Source: Ferruginibacter sp.
GTDB taxonomy: Bacteria; Bacteroidota; Bacteroidia; Chitinophagales; Chitinophagaceae
Assembly (NCBI RefSeq): GCF_028288465.1
Contig: NZ_JAQBNR010000021.1
Span: forward strand, 281,207-345,206
Reading direction: 5' to 3'
DNA length: 64,000 nucleotides
The notes below the pieces were generated by a model that searched no databases, was not told the origin of the DNA, and saw only the letters and a program-made list of their open reading frames with translations. Made by a program: the position numbers and the translations under genes. Shown piece after piece: positions 45,184-55,540 of this stretch (its first letter is position 1; each line of letters starts with the position of its first letter).

Positions 45184-47690
45184 TAAGAGGAAAGGGTTCC
45201 ATCAACGGCTCTACCAATCCCTTGTACATATTGGATGGCGTTGAAATAAGGGGTTCAGACTTCAGTTCCATGAACCAGAATGATTTTGAAACCATCACCG
45301 TGTTAAAAGATGCAGCTTCCACTGCCATCTATGGTTCAAGAGGATCAAACGGCGTAATTGTAATTACCACCAAAAAAGGTAAGGCCGGCAAATTGAAAAT
45401 AAATTATGATGTACAGGTCGGCACTTCCAGGCTTCCAAAAAATCAACTGCTCTTAATGAACACGCAGGAGAAACTCGATTTTGAAACAAAGATTGCAGGT
45501 AACCCATGGGGCTGGACAGACGCCCAGGTTGCAGACCTTCGCAAAATAAACGTTAACTGGGATGATTATGTTTTCAGAAAAGGCAATACCCAATCGCACC
45601 AGTTATCACTTTCCGGTGGCAGTGAAAAAACAACCTTTTATAGTTCATTAGGGTACTATAATGAGGAGGGAATTACCATTGCAACCGGCATTAAAAAATA
45701 CAACGCCAGGCTAAACATAGCCCATACAGAAAACACCGTTAAACTCGGTGCAAACCTGGCCACCGGCTGGTCTGATTTTACTGGTACTTCAGAAGGAAAT
45801 TCGGGGGTAGGTTCACCACTCAACACAGTAATATGGGCCCTGCCGTACGAAAAGCCTTTCACCCCAACCGGCGGATATACCAACTCTATACAATTTCCTT
45901 TCTGGATAAATCCCGTTGAAGAATTGACAGAAAATAAAAACTCCAGTGCTCAGTTAAAAGGGTCAGGCAATATGTACCTGGAATGGAAACTGCCCTGGGT
46001 AAAAAACCTGACTTACAAAATAAACAGCGGCCTTGATTATTCACAATCTGAAGGCTTTGCCATAACAAAAAATGGCACCCAAAGTGCATTGCAGAACGAT
46101 GCCTTCGGCGAGGCTTTCCGGCTCAACGGACAAGTCAGTCGCAGCCTGGACAGGCGTACAAAATATACCATCACCAACAGTTTAAACTATCGCACTTTTC
46201 TTGATAAAGCCGGCAACCACAGCATTTCAACTTCTGCATTTGCTGAGTTTGTCAGCAACAAGGGACGAAGCTTTAATTATACCGGTTATGGCTTGCTGCT
46301 TCCGTTTGATAATGAAGCGGGCCTTGTGGCGGGTACTGTTTCCAATGGCTTTATTCCGGTTGTTGGCGGCGGGTTCCCGGAAAATAGTGCTTTAATGTCT
46401 TATTTTGGTTCTATTGACTATGCGTATAAAAACAGGTATTATCTAAGTGTTACCGGTCGTACAGACGGCTCGTCTAAACTAAGTCCGGAGCACCGTTGGA
46501 CAAAATATGGTTCCGTAGGTGGTGGATGGATTGTGAGTGATGAAGGATTTTTTAATGTAAAAGCAATTAATTATTTAAAATTAAAAGCCAGTTATGGCAG
46601 CGTGGGTAATCAAAATGGCATTGGCGATTTTCCTTATAAACAACGCTATGGCAGGGGAACTTACAGCGGTGCAGGCACTTTGCAGATAGGCGGATTGGGT
46701 AACGCAGATCTTACCTGGGAAAAGAGAAGTACTGCCAACATTGGTGCTGACATTGAACTGTTTAAAAACAGGTTGCGTACTTCGGTTGAAGTGTACAGAA
46801 GCTTAACCAAAGGATTGTACTTCTCTCCTTTTGTTCCCAGCACAAGCGGCGGTGGTGGCGCCATATTGAGCAATAATGGCAGCATGGAAAACAAAGGAAT
46901 AGAAATCACTTTTGGAGTAAAAATAATAGATACCAAAGACTTCAAAATTGCAGTAGACCTTAACTACGCTTATAACAAAAACACCATCAAATCATTGCCC
47001 GATAAACAGGATTTTCAGCTGTATAAAAGTTTCCAGGCGTTGAAAGTGGGTAAGCCATTGAACAGTTTTTACCTGGTGCCTTTTGTTGGCGTTAATCCCG
47101 CAAATGGTAACTCTCAATACCTGAAAGCGGATGGTAAAACTATTACTGAAGAGTATGATGCAAACGACCTGGTAGTACTGGGTACCAGCGATGCACCCCA
47201 CAATGGCGGCGTAACAACCAGCTTTTATTTTAAGGGGATCGAGTTGTCTGCCTTTGGAGTTATATCTGCGGGAAATTATATTTACAACAATGCCCGTATC
47301 AATGTAGAAAATTCAGGCTACGCTTCATCCGGTTTTGCAAAAAATGGTATCAATGCCTGGACTACACCCGGCCAGGTAACCAACTTTCCAAGAATTACAG
47401 AAACCACCCAAAGTCAAACAACAAGATATCTGGAAAAAGGCGATTTCTTCAGGTTACGCAATGTGCAACTGGCTTATTCTATGCCAGGCATTTTATTGGA
47501 GAAGTTAAAAATTCAGGCGTTAAGGGTATTTGTACAAGGCCAGAATTTGTACACCAAATTTACATTCCAGGGCTGGGACCCGGAGGTTTCCACTATCAGC
47601 TCAGCGGATGCTAATTCAAGCGCAGATGTCAGCGGTGCCCAGTATCCAACTTTAAAAAGGGTAACCTTTGGATTGAACGTAACCTTTTAA
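45162..47690 (+). CDS. SusC/RagA-type outer-membrane receptor, main part after a frameshift
   Basis: The remainder of the SusC-like receptor (about 842 residues from 45162; a gene finder may start it at the TTG at 45222). It completes the plug with [60 protein letters not shown] and [13 protein letters not shown], then the large barrel ending in a terminal beta strand ([13 protein letters not shown]). The intact receptor would have 999 residues. It imports oligosaccharides or peptides together with the SusD-like lipoprotein 20 bases downstream. The adjacent S9 peptidase favours a peptide substrate, but this is inference. Confidence 0.92.
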   Translation, partial: GRSADVVIRGKGSINGSTNPLYILDGVEIRGSDFSSMNQNDFETITVLKDAASTAIYGSRGSNGVIVITTKKGKAGKLKINYDVQVGTSRLPKNQLLLMNTQEKLDFETKIAGNPWGWTDAQVADLRKINVNWDDYVFRKGNTQSHQLSLSGGSEKTTFYSSLGYYNEEGITIATGIKKYNARLNIAHTENTVKLGANLATGWSDFTGTSEGNSGVGSPLNTVIWALPYEKPFTPTGGYTNSIQFPFWINPVEELTENKNSSAQLKGSGNMYLEWKLPWVKNLTYKINSGLDYSQSEGFAITKNGTQSALQNDAFGEAFRLNGQVSRSLDRRTKYTITNSLNYRTFLDKAGNHSISTSAFAEFVSNKGRSFNYTGYGLLLPFDNEAGLVAGTVSNGFIPVVGGGFPENSALMSYFGSIDYAYKNRYYLSVTGRTDGSSKLSPEHRWTKYGSVGGGWIVSDEGFFNVKAINYLKLKASYGSVGNQNGIGDFPYKQRYGRGTYSGAGTLQIGGLGNADLTWEKRSTANIGADIELFKNRLRTSVEVYRSLTKGLYFSPFVPSTSGGGGAILSNNGSMENKGIEITFGVKIIDTKDFKIAVDLNYAYNKNTIKSLPDKQDFQLYKSFQALKVGKPLNSFYLVPFVGVNPANGNSQYLKADGKTITEEYDANDLVVLGTSDAPHNGGVTTSFYFKGIELSAFGVISAGNYIYNNARINVENSGYASSGFAKNGINAWTTPGQVTNFPRITETTQSQTTRYLEKGDFFRLRNVQLAYSMPGILLEKLKIQALRVFVQGQNLYTKFTFQGWDPEVSTISSADANSSADVSGAQYPTLKRVTFGLNVTF

Positions 47691-47710
47691 TCAACCTCAA
47701 CTAAACAAAC

Positions 47711-49150
47711 ATGAAAAACATATTTAAGCTTACCGTTATTACAATGGTTACAGGTTTGGTTTTGCTTTCTTCCTGTAAAAAAGAACTGGAAACGACGCCG
47801 CAAACCTCTTTAACAGACCTTAAAACTTTTGATGATGTAAAGAGTGCCCTGAAGGGTTGTTATGCAGGTTTTCAAAGTTCAGCGTATTATAATAATCCTT
47901 CTGCTTCTGGTTCTGGAAGCGGCTGGAGTGCTTTGCCTGATTTAATGGGGGATGACATGATAGAAGCCCTTGAAAGTCTTGGCAACTGGAGAACACAATC
48001 CGAAATGAGTTATGCTGCAGACTTTGGACCCATACAAAGTATTTACAGCCAGGCTTATGAAATTATTTCAAGAGCGAATAACCTTTTAAACGTTATTGAT
48101 AAGTACGAAACAGGCGACAATGCCGCTGAAGCAAAAACAATTAAGGCCCAGGCTTTGGCAATAAGGGCGCATGCACACTTTGATCTATTGCGTTATTTTG
48201 CGCCGACCTATGAGCGTACTTCTGCCAGCCCCGGGGTTGCTTACGTAACAATTTTTGATGCATTAAAACCTTTTGCAAATCTGCCTCCACGCAATTCAGT
48301 GAAGGAAGACTATGACAAAATTTATGCAGATTTAAATGACGCTCTTGCTGCCTTCAGGGATGAAGGTGATACACCGGGTAACGATTCAAGAAATTATATT
48401 GACAGTACAGTGGTGTACGCTATGAAGGCCAGGGTGGATTATTATGCCTCCGACTGGACCGCCGCCATCGCCGATGCAACCATTGCATTGAATCTTCGGC
48501 CACTTACCGATGCTGCCGGATTTGTGGATGTATTTTCGGCAGCAGGTGAACCCACTCCGTCAAGCGAGGTTTACTGGGCCATTCCATCCGATGGCACTAT
48601 GACACCAGGCGGCGCTACCAATGGAGCCAATCCTAATTACAGGGTTTCTACAGCCATGTCTAACATCATAATTGCGCAGGGTGGCGTATACGCCAATACC
48701 GCACTCATACGTTTTAACCAAACAGGCATTGGTGACTTTCCGCGTACGCTTTTGCGCAAATATGCAGGTATTAAAAGCTTTAAAGTTTTCAGAGCTGGTG
48801 AAATGATGTTGATACGTGCCGAAGCCAGGCAGCGTGCAGGTGTTACAACAGCCCTGGATGATTTGAATGAGCTGAGAGCAAACCGCGGCGTTGCAACAGG
48901 CAGCGAAACCGGGGTTGCACTGTTAAATGCCATTCTTTTACAGCGTCGTGTTGAACTGCTTGGTGAAGGCCACCGATGGTTTGATATTAAGAAGACTACC
49001 CGTACCATTGACAGAACCGAGTGCGGCACTGCGGGCGCCTCTACTTCCAATGTTTGCAGCATTGCTTCCACTTCAAGGTCGTGGGCATTTCCCATCCCGT
49101 TTAATGATTTAAAAGTGAACCCTAACCTTACCCAAAACGAAGGCTATTAA
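47711..49150 (+). CDS. SusD/RagB family nutrient-binding outer-membrane lipoprotein
   Basis: A 479-residue SusD-like lipoprotein (signal ending LVLLSSC, Cys22) that sits as a lid on the SusC channel and binds the nutrient at the cell surface. Typical parts: KKELETTPQTSLTDLKTFDD near the N-terminus, a TPR-like helical body (AQALAIRAHAHFDLLRYFA), MLIRAEARQRAGVTTALDDL with NELRANRG, and the C-terminal block LLQRRVELLGEGHRWFDIKK ending in PFNDLKVNPNLTQNEGY. Pairing with SusC is obligatory in this family. The gene ends at a hairpin terminator. Confidence 0.95.
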   Translation: MKNIFKLTVITMVTGLVLLSSCKKELETTPQTSLTDLKTFDDVKSALKGCYAGFQSSAYYNNPSASGSGSGWSALPDLMGDDMIEALESLGNWRTQSEMSYAADFGPIQSIYSQAYEIISRANNLLNVIDKYETGDNAAEAKTIKAQALAIRAHAHFDLLRYFAPTYERTSASPGVAYVTIFDALKPFANLPPRNSVKEDYDKIYADLNDALAAFRDEGDTPGNDSRNYIDSTVVYAMKARVDYYASDWTAAIADATIALNLRPLTDAAGFVDVFSAAGEPTPSSEVYWAIPSDGTMTPGGATNGANPNYRVSTAMSNIIIAQGGVYANTALIRFNQTGIGDFPRTLLRKYAGIKSFKVFRAGEMMLIRAEARQRAGVTTALDDLNELRANRGVATGSETGVALLNAILLQRRVELLGEGHRWFDIKKTTRTIDRTECGTAGASTSNVCSIASTSRSWAFPIPFNDLKVNPNLTQNEGY

Positions 49151-49187
49151 AAAGTTGGTTGAGCAAAATATATAGATACTTAACAGA

Positions 49188-49223
49188 ATTAATCAGCATT
49201 ATACAAATGCTGATTAATTTTTT
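49188..49223 (+). terminator. Terminator after the SusC/SusD pair
   Basis: AATTAATCAGCATT and AATGCTGATTAATT form a 14-bp perfect stem with a 5-base loop, followed by a run of T. Confidence 0.88.
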
Positions 49224-49328
49224 ACCGGATAGTGGGTGAAGCAAAAAGCTGTTTTTCACCTTACCTGTTTTTTATTTTTAAGCGGATTTTTGTGACACTT
49301 CATTTTATTAAATCAAAATAAAATTTGT

Positions 49329-51305
49329 ATGAAATATTTCTTTCTTCTTTTTTTCTTTTTTACCCAATTGTATACCGATGCACAACCAATGCCACCATTA
49401 TTGAAAGCTACCGATTTATATCGCTTACCTCAATTGAAGGATTGTAAAGCGTCGCCTGATGGTACAATGCTGGCCTATGTTGTAGCTACGGTGGATACGG
49501 CAAAAGATAAAACCATGTCGCATGTTTGGATGAGTAGTGTTGATGGTAAAACCACCATACAGATGACCAACGGAGACGAAGGCGATGTTGCTCCTCAATG
49601 GAGCCCGGATGGGAAATATTTAAGCTTCCTTTCGTCGCGTAATATCAGTGACGACAGCAGTAGCATTTGGCTATTGGACAGGCGCGGAGGCGAGGGCCAA
49701 AAACTGCTGGATGTAAAAGGCAAACTCGCCGAATATGCATGGCGGCCGGATGGAGCAAAGATAGCAATGGTAATAAAAGATGCTGACACCGGTGTAACAC
49801 CAAAACCAAAAAACCGCAAACCTTTTGTGATTGATCGCTACCATTTTAAGCAGGATATTGAAGGTTACCTGGATAGCAGCAGCAGCCACATTTATTTGTT
49901 TGATGTTGCTACCAAAAAATTGGATACGCTCACAAAGGGTGTTTACAATGAAACAGGAATTGACTGGAGCCCTGATGGAACACAACTGGCTTTTGTAAGC
50001 AATCGTTCCGCAGCTTTTGATTACAATGACAATACTGATATCTGGACAATTAAAGCAGTTCCCGGAAGTGAACCCAGGCAAATCACCACCTGGAAAGGCG
50101 CCGATGATAAGCCTGTGTGGAGCCCGGATGGCACTACAATTGCATATTTACAAAGCTCTGCCGAAGATGATTTTACCATGTATGGTCACAACCTGCTTTG
50201 CCTGGTTGATGCTAACGGAGGTACCCCACGCAGGTTGTCAGCAAAGTTAGACAGACCGGTCAACAGCCCCCATTGGTCAAAAGATAGCAAATCAGTTGCA
50301 GCCATTGTTACAGATAACCGGAATGCTTATGCCGCGTTGTTTTCCGTAGCAGACGGCAGCATGAAACCAATGGGAAACGGCCAGTATAATTGTACTGAAA
50401 TGGAAGCGCTGAATGACAATAACTGGGCTGTACTGGGAAGCACACCCCAGATTCCTTACGAACTTTATTTGGTTCAGCACAATGAGTATAAGAGACTCAC
50501 GCATCAATCCGATAGTTTTCTTGCGCATGTTTCGCTGGCCAATGTAGAAGGCTTTGAAAGCATCAGTAAAGATGGAACAAAAGTATCAGGCATATTATAC
50601 ACGCCACCGAATGTTATCAAACAAAAATTGCCGCTTATTTTATTTATTCATGGTGGGCCTGTTGCCGAGGATGAATTTGATTTTGATGCTGAGCGCCAGG
50701 TACTGGCGTGTGCAGGTTACGCCGTAGCTGCTGTAAATTACAGGGGCAGCAATGGAAGAGGCATAGCTTTTTGCAAGGCCATTTATGCAGACTGGGGCAA
50801 CAAGGAAGTAAAAGACATTATCGGTGCAGCAAATTACCTGATAGCAAAAGGCATTGCAGATTCTGCAAGGATGGGCATTGGTGGCTGGAGCTACGGAGGA
50901 ATTTTAACAGATTACGTAATTGCTACAGACAATCGTTTCAAAGCAGCCTCCAGCGGCGCTGGCAGTGCCTTGCAATTGAGCATGTACGGCGCAGATCAGT
51001 ACATCAACCAGTACAACAACGAACTAGGCAGACCGTGGGAGCATATGGACAGATGGATTAAATTATCTTATCCTTTTTTCAAAGCCGATAAGATAAAAAC
51101 GCCTACCCTTTTTATGGCTTCTCAAAATGATTTTAATGTACCGGTTGAAGGGGCCGAGCAAATGTATACTGCATTAAAAACACTGGGCATACCCACTCAA
51201 CTGGTAATTTATCCGGGCCAGAATCACGGCATTACTGTTCCGTCTTACCAGGCAGACCGGTTGCAAAGATGGATTAAATGGTATGATAAATACCTGAAGA
51301 ACTAA
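49329..51305 (+). CDS. S9 family prolyl oligopeptidase-like serine peptidase
   Basis: A 658-residue exported peptidase (signal peptide 1-18, cleavage after TDAQ). Residues 30-390 form a propeller of PD40/WD40-like blades (PQWSPDGKYLSFLSSR, IDWSPDGTQLAFVSNR, PVWSPDGTTIAYL). The C-terminal alpha/beta-hydrolase domain has the nucleophile Ser521 in GGWSYGGILTDYV, Asp601 in SQNDFNVP and His633 in GQNHGI, the expected triad order. The family includes acylaminoacyl and dipeptidyl peptidases (DPP4/DPP5-like), which cleave short peptides in the periplasm. It follows the SusC/SusD pair, which fits uptake and digestion of peptides. Confidence 0.93.
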   Translation: MKYFFLLFFFFTQLYTDAQPMPPLLKATDLYRLPQLKDCKASPDGTMLAYVVATVDTAKDKTMSHVWMSSVDGKTTIQMTNGDEGDVAPQWSPDGKYLSFLSSRNISDDSSSIWLLDRRGGEGQKLLDVKGKLAEYAWRPDGAKIAMVIKDADTGVTPKPKNRKPFVIDRYHFKQDIEGYLDSSSSHIYLFDVATKKLDTLTKGVYNETGIDWSPDGTQLAFVSNRSAAFDYNDNTDIWTIKAVPGSEPRQITTWKGADDKPVWSPDGTTIAYLQSSAEDDFTMYGHNLLCLVDANGGTPRRLSAKLDRPVNSPHWSKDSKSVAAIVTDNRNAYAALFSVADGSMKPMGNGQYNCTEMEALNDNNWAVLGSTPQIPYELYLVQHNEYKRLTHQSDSFLAHVSLANVEGFESISKDGTKVSGILYTPPNVIKQKLPLILFIHGGPVAEDEFDFDAERQVLACAGYAVAAVNYRGSNGRGIAFCKAIYADWGNKEVKDIIGAANYLIAKGIADSARMGIGGWSYGGILTDYVIATDNRFKAASSGAGSALQLSMYGADQYINQYNNELGRPWEHMDRWIKLSYPFFKADKIKTPTLFMASQNDFNVPVEGAEQMYTALKTLGIPTQLVIYPGQNHGITVPSYQADRLQRWIKWYDKYLKN

Positions 51306-51366
51306 TAAATCAGTTGCATCAACAGGCAGCTGAATGCGGCTTAAAATAAGGCTGCCAGTGACACAA

Positions 51367-51406
51367 AAAAGGGATCTCAATCACTATTGATTAAGATCCC
51401 TTTTAT
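51367..51406. terminator. Bidirectional terminator
   Basis: AAAAGGGATCT and AGATCCCTTTT form the outer stem, with a further partial AATCA/TGATT pairing inside. T-runs on both strands let it end the S9 peptidase transcript on the plus strand and the hydrolase transcript on the minus strand. Confidence 0.85.
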
Positions 51407-51518
51407 ATTCGTTTCAAAAAGGTCATTACGTTAATGGCTTCTTTTACAAATTTTCCCTTATTGATAGTTTTCAAAAGCCTGATCCTTCACGTTCATCATT
51501 CCACACGCATCAATTTTA

Positions 51519-52280
51519 TTATTCGCTGCCGATTTTTTTAAGCATATCCACCAGCGCTTCCGGTGCAGACCATTGTGCGTTGTGATCTGCTTCCAGCACC
51601 AAAATGGGCCATCCTTTTTTCTTTGCTCTCTCCGCCTGTGCGGCAAAATCATCGTCTTTAGCTTCCTTGCCTTTTTCTACCGTAAGTATATAAGCAGTAG
51701 GTATTTTTAATCTTTCTTTATTGGTAAGTGATATAGCATCTGTAAAAGTTTTGTAGGGATGCGGAACATCTTTGGGCGGCGCCTGTCCGGCTTTAACCCA
51801 CGGTGGCACAATAAATCCATTCACTACCATCTTTTTTATCCCATCTGCCCGGCTGCCCTGGATGCTGCTTACGCTTTCACCATTTTCCGGCACAAATGCA
51901 TCAAGGTAAATCAATTTTTTTATTCTCCCAGGTAAACTGTCTGCTACACCGGTTACAACCATACCGCCATAACTATGCCCCACCAATATTACATCATGCA
52001 GGTCTTCGTATAAAATCATATTCACAACGTCTCTGATATGCGTATCCAGGCCAACACTGGTAGTAGCCAGGTGTACACGTTCTCCCTGCCCTGTTAATGA
52101 CGGACGATATACCACGGCTCCTTTTTCTGTAAGCAACGAATCTACTTTTTTGAATGCCCAGCTACCGCCCCAGGCGCCATGCACTATCACATAAACCGGT
52201 TTGGCAGATGATTGTGCGCTTACCATACCACATACCATTATAGCAATTACTAAAAAGGTGAAAGAGAGGCAACTTTTCAT
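51519..52280 (-). CDS. Exported alpha/beta-hydrolase (esterase-like)
   Basis: A 253-residue alpha/beta-hydrolase with a signal peptide (cleavage after VSAQ). Motifs: the oxyanion region YVIVHGAWGGSWAF, the nucleophile elbow VILVGHSYGGMVV with Ser103, and the late histidine in EADHNAQWS. HGAWGGSW together with GHSYGG is typical of the EstC/salicylate-esterase-like group related to plant methylesterases, which act on small esters. The exact substrate is unknown. Divergent from the DUF2911 gene with 155 bases between. Confidence 0.88.
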   Translation of the reverse strand: MKSCLSFTFLVIAIMVCGMVSAQSSAKPVYVIVHGAWGGSWAFKKVDSLLTEKGAVVYRPSLTGQGERVHLATTSVGLDTHIRDVVNMILYEDLHDVILVGHSYGGMVVTGVADSLPGRIKKLIYLDAFVPENGESVSSIQGSRADGIKKMVVNGFIVPPWVKAGQAPPKDVPHPYKTFTDAISLTNKERLKIPTAYILTVEKGKEAKDDDFAAQAERAKKKGWPILVLEADHNAQWSAPEALVDMLKKIGSE

Positions 52281-52435
52281 TTGAATGAATTTAGAGATGA
52301 TTGATGTAAAAAAATCTGAAATACTGCAGGTGACAGACTACAATACAATATTAAATATACATTTTTATAGCCTGCTCCTTTAAAAGGATATTTTTCAACA
52401 TTTCAATCGCTTATATTTACAATTCAAAAACACTC

Positions 52436-53272
52436 ATGATGAAAAAAACATGTCTTGCTATAATGCTTTGCGCATTTGCATTTTCTTCTTTTGCACAGCA
52501 ATTGAATACACCCCAGCCCTCAACAACACAAGAGGTTAAACAAAACTTCGGCCTGTCTAAAATTGAATTGTCTTATTCAAGGCCGGGCATGAAAGGCCGT
52601 AAAATTTTTGGTGACCTGGTACCTTATGGAAAAGTATGGCGTACAGGTGCCAACAGTGCAACCACCCTTACTTTTGGCGATGACGTAACTATTGGCGGAA
52701 AAAAAATCCCTGCCGGTAAATATGGTTTATTAACCATCCCAAATGCAGGCGAATGGACCGTAATTATTACTAAACAAACTGATGTTACCAGTCCCGCCGC
52801 TTACAAGCAGGACCAGGATGTTGTGCGTGTAACAGCAAAGCCTGTTAACCTTGGCTTTCCGGTAGAAACATTTTCGATTTTGTTTGGAGATGTAACTGCC
52901 AACAGTTGCAATTTGCAGATTATTTGGGATGATATCGTAGTGGCTGTACCAATAACCACTGATGTGGATACTAAAGTTACTGCGCAGATTAAAGAGTTGA
53001 TGGAAAAAGATAACCGCCCTTATTTTGCGGCCGCCATGTATTACATGGACAACGGTAAAGATCTTAACCAGGCACTGGCTTGGCTTGAAAAAGCAACTGC
53101 GCAAAACCCCGATGCATTTTACATGTTTTACCAGAAAGCCCGTGTGCTGGCGAAGCTCGGGAAAAAGCAGGAAGCTTTAGCAGTATCAAAAAAATCAGTT
53201 GAATTGGCGCAAGCAGCAAAAAATGATGATTATGTAGCGCTTAATATGAAGCTGCAGAATGAGTTAAAATAA
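52436..53272 (+). CDS. DUF2911 domain protein with C-terminal TPR
   Basis: A 278-residue exported protein (signal peptide to about residue 20, FSSFAQQ). Residues 30-170 are the DUF2911 domain, with the hallmark LSYSRPGMKGRKIFGDLVPY followed by GKVWRTGANSATTLTFGDDV, and IPAGKYGLLTIP. The last 80 residues are tetratricopeptide-like (DLNQALAWLEKATAQNPDAF, KARVLAKLGKKQEALA). The function is unknown; the family is common in Bacteroidota and is probably periplasmic. A -7-like TATATTTA lies at 52412-52419. Confidence 0.88.
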   Translation: MMKKTCLAIMLCAFAFSSFAQQLNTPQPSTTQEVKQNFGLSKIELSYSRPGMKGRKIFGDLVPYGKVWRTGANSATTLTFGDDVTIGGKKIPAGKYGLLTIPNAGEWTVIITKQTDVTSPAAYKQDQDVVRVTAKPVNLGFPVETFSILFGDVTANSCNLQIIWDDIVVAVPITTDVDTKVTAQIKELMEKDNRPYFAAAMYYMDNGKDLNQALAWLEKATAQNPDAFYMFYQKARVLAKLGKKQEALAVSKKSVELAQAAKNDDYVALNMKLQNELK

Positions 53273-53285
53273 ACCAGGAACCGGT

Positions 53286-53325
53286 AAAAAAAAGGGATAC
53301 GAAACTTTTTGGTATCCCTTTTTTT
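53286..53325. terminator. Bidirectional terminator
   Basis: AAAAAGGGATAC and GTATCCCTTTTT form a strong stem with an 11-base loop and long A/T runs on both sides. It lies between the convergent DUF2911 and nitroreductase genes. Confidence 0.92.
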
Positions 53326-53328
53326 GTG

Positions 53329-53910
53329 CTATTTCTGCCAAACAACCTTCTCACTCAGAGCTATTTTTCTGTGTCCCTCGTTATGCTCATTTGTTTTACC
53401 AAGAAAAAGAATGCCAAGGATATGATCCTGCTCATTCAGTTGAAAATAGTTCTTCATAGCAGGGTGCAATATCATGCCACCGGTACTCCATAGTGTTGCT
53501 ATATCCAAAGCTTGTGCTCCCAATAATATATTTTGTACAGCACAGGAAACGGCAGCCAGTTCTTCCATCGCGGGTATTTTTTCATTGCTCCGTTTCATTA
53601 TGCAAACAATTAAATGCGATGATTTTTCACCATTGGCAATGATGCTATCAAACTTTCCCTTCATAAACTTTTCTGCCAGTGTAAACTGCTGATAAAGCAG
53701 CGCATGCTGCCTGCTAAAATCATTTACTTTTTTACCTGAATACACAACAAAACGCCATGGCTCAGAAAACGTGTGGGGAGGCGCCCAGTCTGCCAGTTCA
53801 AGCAGTTGCTCAATTTGCTCATGAGGAATTTTATTGCCATTAAACATGGCTGGTTTTATGCTGCGCCGGTTTTTTATAATGTCCGACAAAGTAGAAAAAT
53901 CGTTGTTCAT
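53329..53910 (-). CDS. Nitroreductase family protein
   Basis: A 193-residue FMN-dependent nitroreductase-fold protein that reduces nitro compounds, quinones or related electron acceptors with NAD(P)H. Motifs: IIKNRRSIKPAMF near the N-terminus (FMN phosphate contact), LLELADWAPPHTFSEPWRFV, AVSCAVQNILLGAQALDIAT then LWSTGG, and a final GILFLGKTNEHN. The size and LLELADWAPPHTFSEPWRF resemble the YdjA-like single-domain group. The physiological substrate is unknown. Its stop lies only 4 bases from the shared terminator. Confidence 0.9.
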   Translation of the reverse strand: MNNDFSTLSDIIKNRRSIKPAMFNGNKIPHEQIEQLLELADWAPPHTFSEPWRFVVYSGKKVNDFSRQHALLYQQFTLAEKFMKGKFDSIIANGEKSSHLIVCIMKRSNEKIPAMEELAAVSCAVQNILLGAQALDIATLWSTGGMILHPAMKNYFQLNEQDHILGILFLGKTNEHNEGHRKIALSEKVVWQK

Positions 53911-53985
53911 ACACTGGAGTTAAACTGCAAAGTAACATCAATACGAGCCAATTGATTTAACGTTTAAGATTTTATTTACTGAACA

Positions 53986-54099
53986 CTATTCCAGGCAACA
54001 GGGGCCACACTGCACTGGTGCACCATTTTGGCCGTATTTGTCTATCGATGAAAATGCCGCACTGCAATTGGAGCACTGCTGGCTTTTAGCATTTGTTAT
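53986..54099 (-). pseudogene. Possible remnant of a zinc-ribbon-like small protein
   Basis: An open stretch of 37 codons between two stops reads, on the minus strand, with the motif CSNC, 19 residues later CGPCC, then LE-stop. The two CxxC pairs suggest a small zinc-ribbon. There is no ATG, GTG or TTG start in the frame, so it is either a decayed gene or chance. The rest of the 312-base gap 53911-54222 holds only the DUF5009 terminator. Confidence 0.2.
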
Positions 54100-54154
54100 C
54101 TAATCTTTGGCCACATAGGTAATTTTTAATTATTGTAATTGGTAAATCATAGTA

Positions 54155-54184
54155 TAAAAAAAGTGACCCGCATAAAGCAGGTCA
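54155..54184 (-). terminator. Terminator of the DUF5009 gene
   Basis: TGACCTGC and GCGGGTCA on the minus strand form an 8-bp stem with one G-T type mismatch and a TTTAT loop, followed by CTTTTTTT. It lies 39 bases past the stop. Confidence 0.82.
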
Positions 54185-54222
54185 ACAATAAAATAATATA
54201 TAAAATAACAATAGAAGTTTAT

Positions 54223-55338
54223 TTACACCCTTACATATATCTTCTTCTTATCAAGGAAATAACCTACCAGCCAGCATACGAGCATCACACTGATGGCAAA
54301 CAGTAAAGAACCAAAGTAATCTCCGGCATGTACATAAATCGTTTCGTATATCCATTTATAGACAGATACTTTTGGTTGCACCGTGAATACATACAGCAGC
54401 GTTACTCCCAGTTCGCTCAGCAAATAAATAAATAAAGGATTACGGCCGAACACTTCGAAAAAATAAGTCCACCTGGTTTTGTGCAAAAAGTCGATAATAT
54501 AAATGACAGCAGAAATAATAATACAATCAAGCCCTACGGTTAACAGCACAAAAGAGCCTGTCCATAATTTTTTATTAACCGGGAAAAAGTGATTCCAGGC
54601 CCAGGCCAACGCCATCAGGCTGGCACCTGCCAAAAGCAACTGCGCAAGCATCTCGTAGGTATTTCCTTTACGCTGAATAAAACTTCCTACGGCAAAACCA
54701 CCTATTACATTACCAACGGCAGACATAGTTCCCAGCAAGCCTTCAGGATCAAAAGCAACGCCTTCTCCATGGTATAAATGATCATTGCCCAGCAACCATT
54801 TATCCAGCAAAATGCCAGCATTTCCTTCCATACTGAAAGGGTCTCCCTGGCCATATAACAACAAAATAAACCAATACATTAAAAGCAATGTCACTGCAAC
54901 CAGCATGGTTAATTTAGGTTTTAAGAAATACAAAAGCAAGGCTGCAATACCATAACACAGGGCAATGCGTTGCAATACACCGAACACTCTTGTATGGCTA
55001 AAAGGCGCCATCTCCCAATGGCCGGAAACTTGTTTTACAAAAGGAAACCAATACATCAGGTAACCAAGTAAAAAAATTATCAATGTTCTTTTTAAGATCT
55101 TCCAAACCACTGCACCGGTAGGTAAATTATCCCAGCGTGGCATAACAAAGCTTAAGGCGTTTCCAACTGCAAATAAAAAAGACGGGAAGACAAGATCAGT
55201 GGGCGTGAAGCCATTCCAATGGGCGTGTTCCAATTCAGAGTAGGTAGTGAGGCCATTACCAGGCGTATTAACAATAATCATAAAACAAATCGTCATACCA
55301 CGAAACACATCCAGTGCAGTAAATCTTTGTGATGCCAT
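54223..55338 (-). CDS. DUF5009 / HGSNAT-like membrane acyltransferase
   Basis: A 371-residue integral membrane protein with about ten hydrophobic segments. The opening RFTALDVFRGMTICFMIIVN and the following HAHWNGFTPTDLVFPSFLFA are the hallmarks of the DUF5009/heparan-alpha-glucosaminide N-acetyltransferase family, which moves acetyl groups across the membrane to sugar amines. The conserved histidine in ELEHAHWNGF corresponds to the proposed active site. In Bacteroidota these proteins are linked to acetylation of cell-wall or glycan amino sugars, but the substrate here is unknown. It is a single gene ending at its own terminator. Confidence 0.9.
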   Translation of the reverse strand: MASQRFTALDVFRGMTICFMIIVNTPGNGLTTYSELEHAHWNGFTPTDLVFPSFLFAVGNALSFVMPRWDNLPTGAVVWKILKRTLIIFLLGYLMYWFPFVKQVSGHWEMAPFSHTRVFGVLQRIALCYGIAALLLYFLKPKLTMLVAVTLLLMYWFILLLYGQGDPFSMEGNAGILLDKWLLGNDHLYHGEGVAFDPEGLLGTMSAVGNVIGGFAVGSFIQRKGNTYEMLAQLLLAGASLMALAWAWNHFFPVNKKLWTGSFVLLTVGLDCIIISAVIYIIDFLHKTRWTYFFEVFGRNPLFIYLLSELGVTLLYVFTVQPKVSVYKWIYETIYVHAGDYFGSLLFAISVMLVCWLVGYFLDKKKIYVRV

Positions 55339-55540
55339 AAGCCGTCTATTTTTTTTAAAAGTATTGAAATATTTATTGAAACAACAATCCTATTTTTCTT
55401 AATGCATAGTCAACCTATATCAGTTAAGCTATTTATTTAATTATTAATTGCTATCCGGATACAGACCAAACACAATGCTGACTTGCAAATCAAAAATTTC
55501 AAAACTATAAAACGAAAAGTAACCGCAACGTTGGGTAATG

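Noticed and set aside
51458..51652. 64-residue minus-strand frame overlapping the end of the hydrolase gene
   Set aside because: It overlaps the clear alpha/beta-hydrolase in another frame and has no family features.
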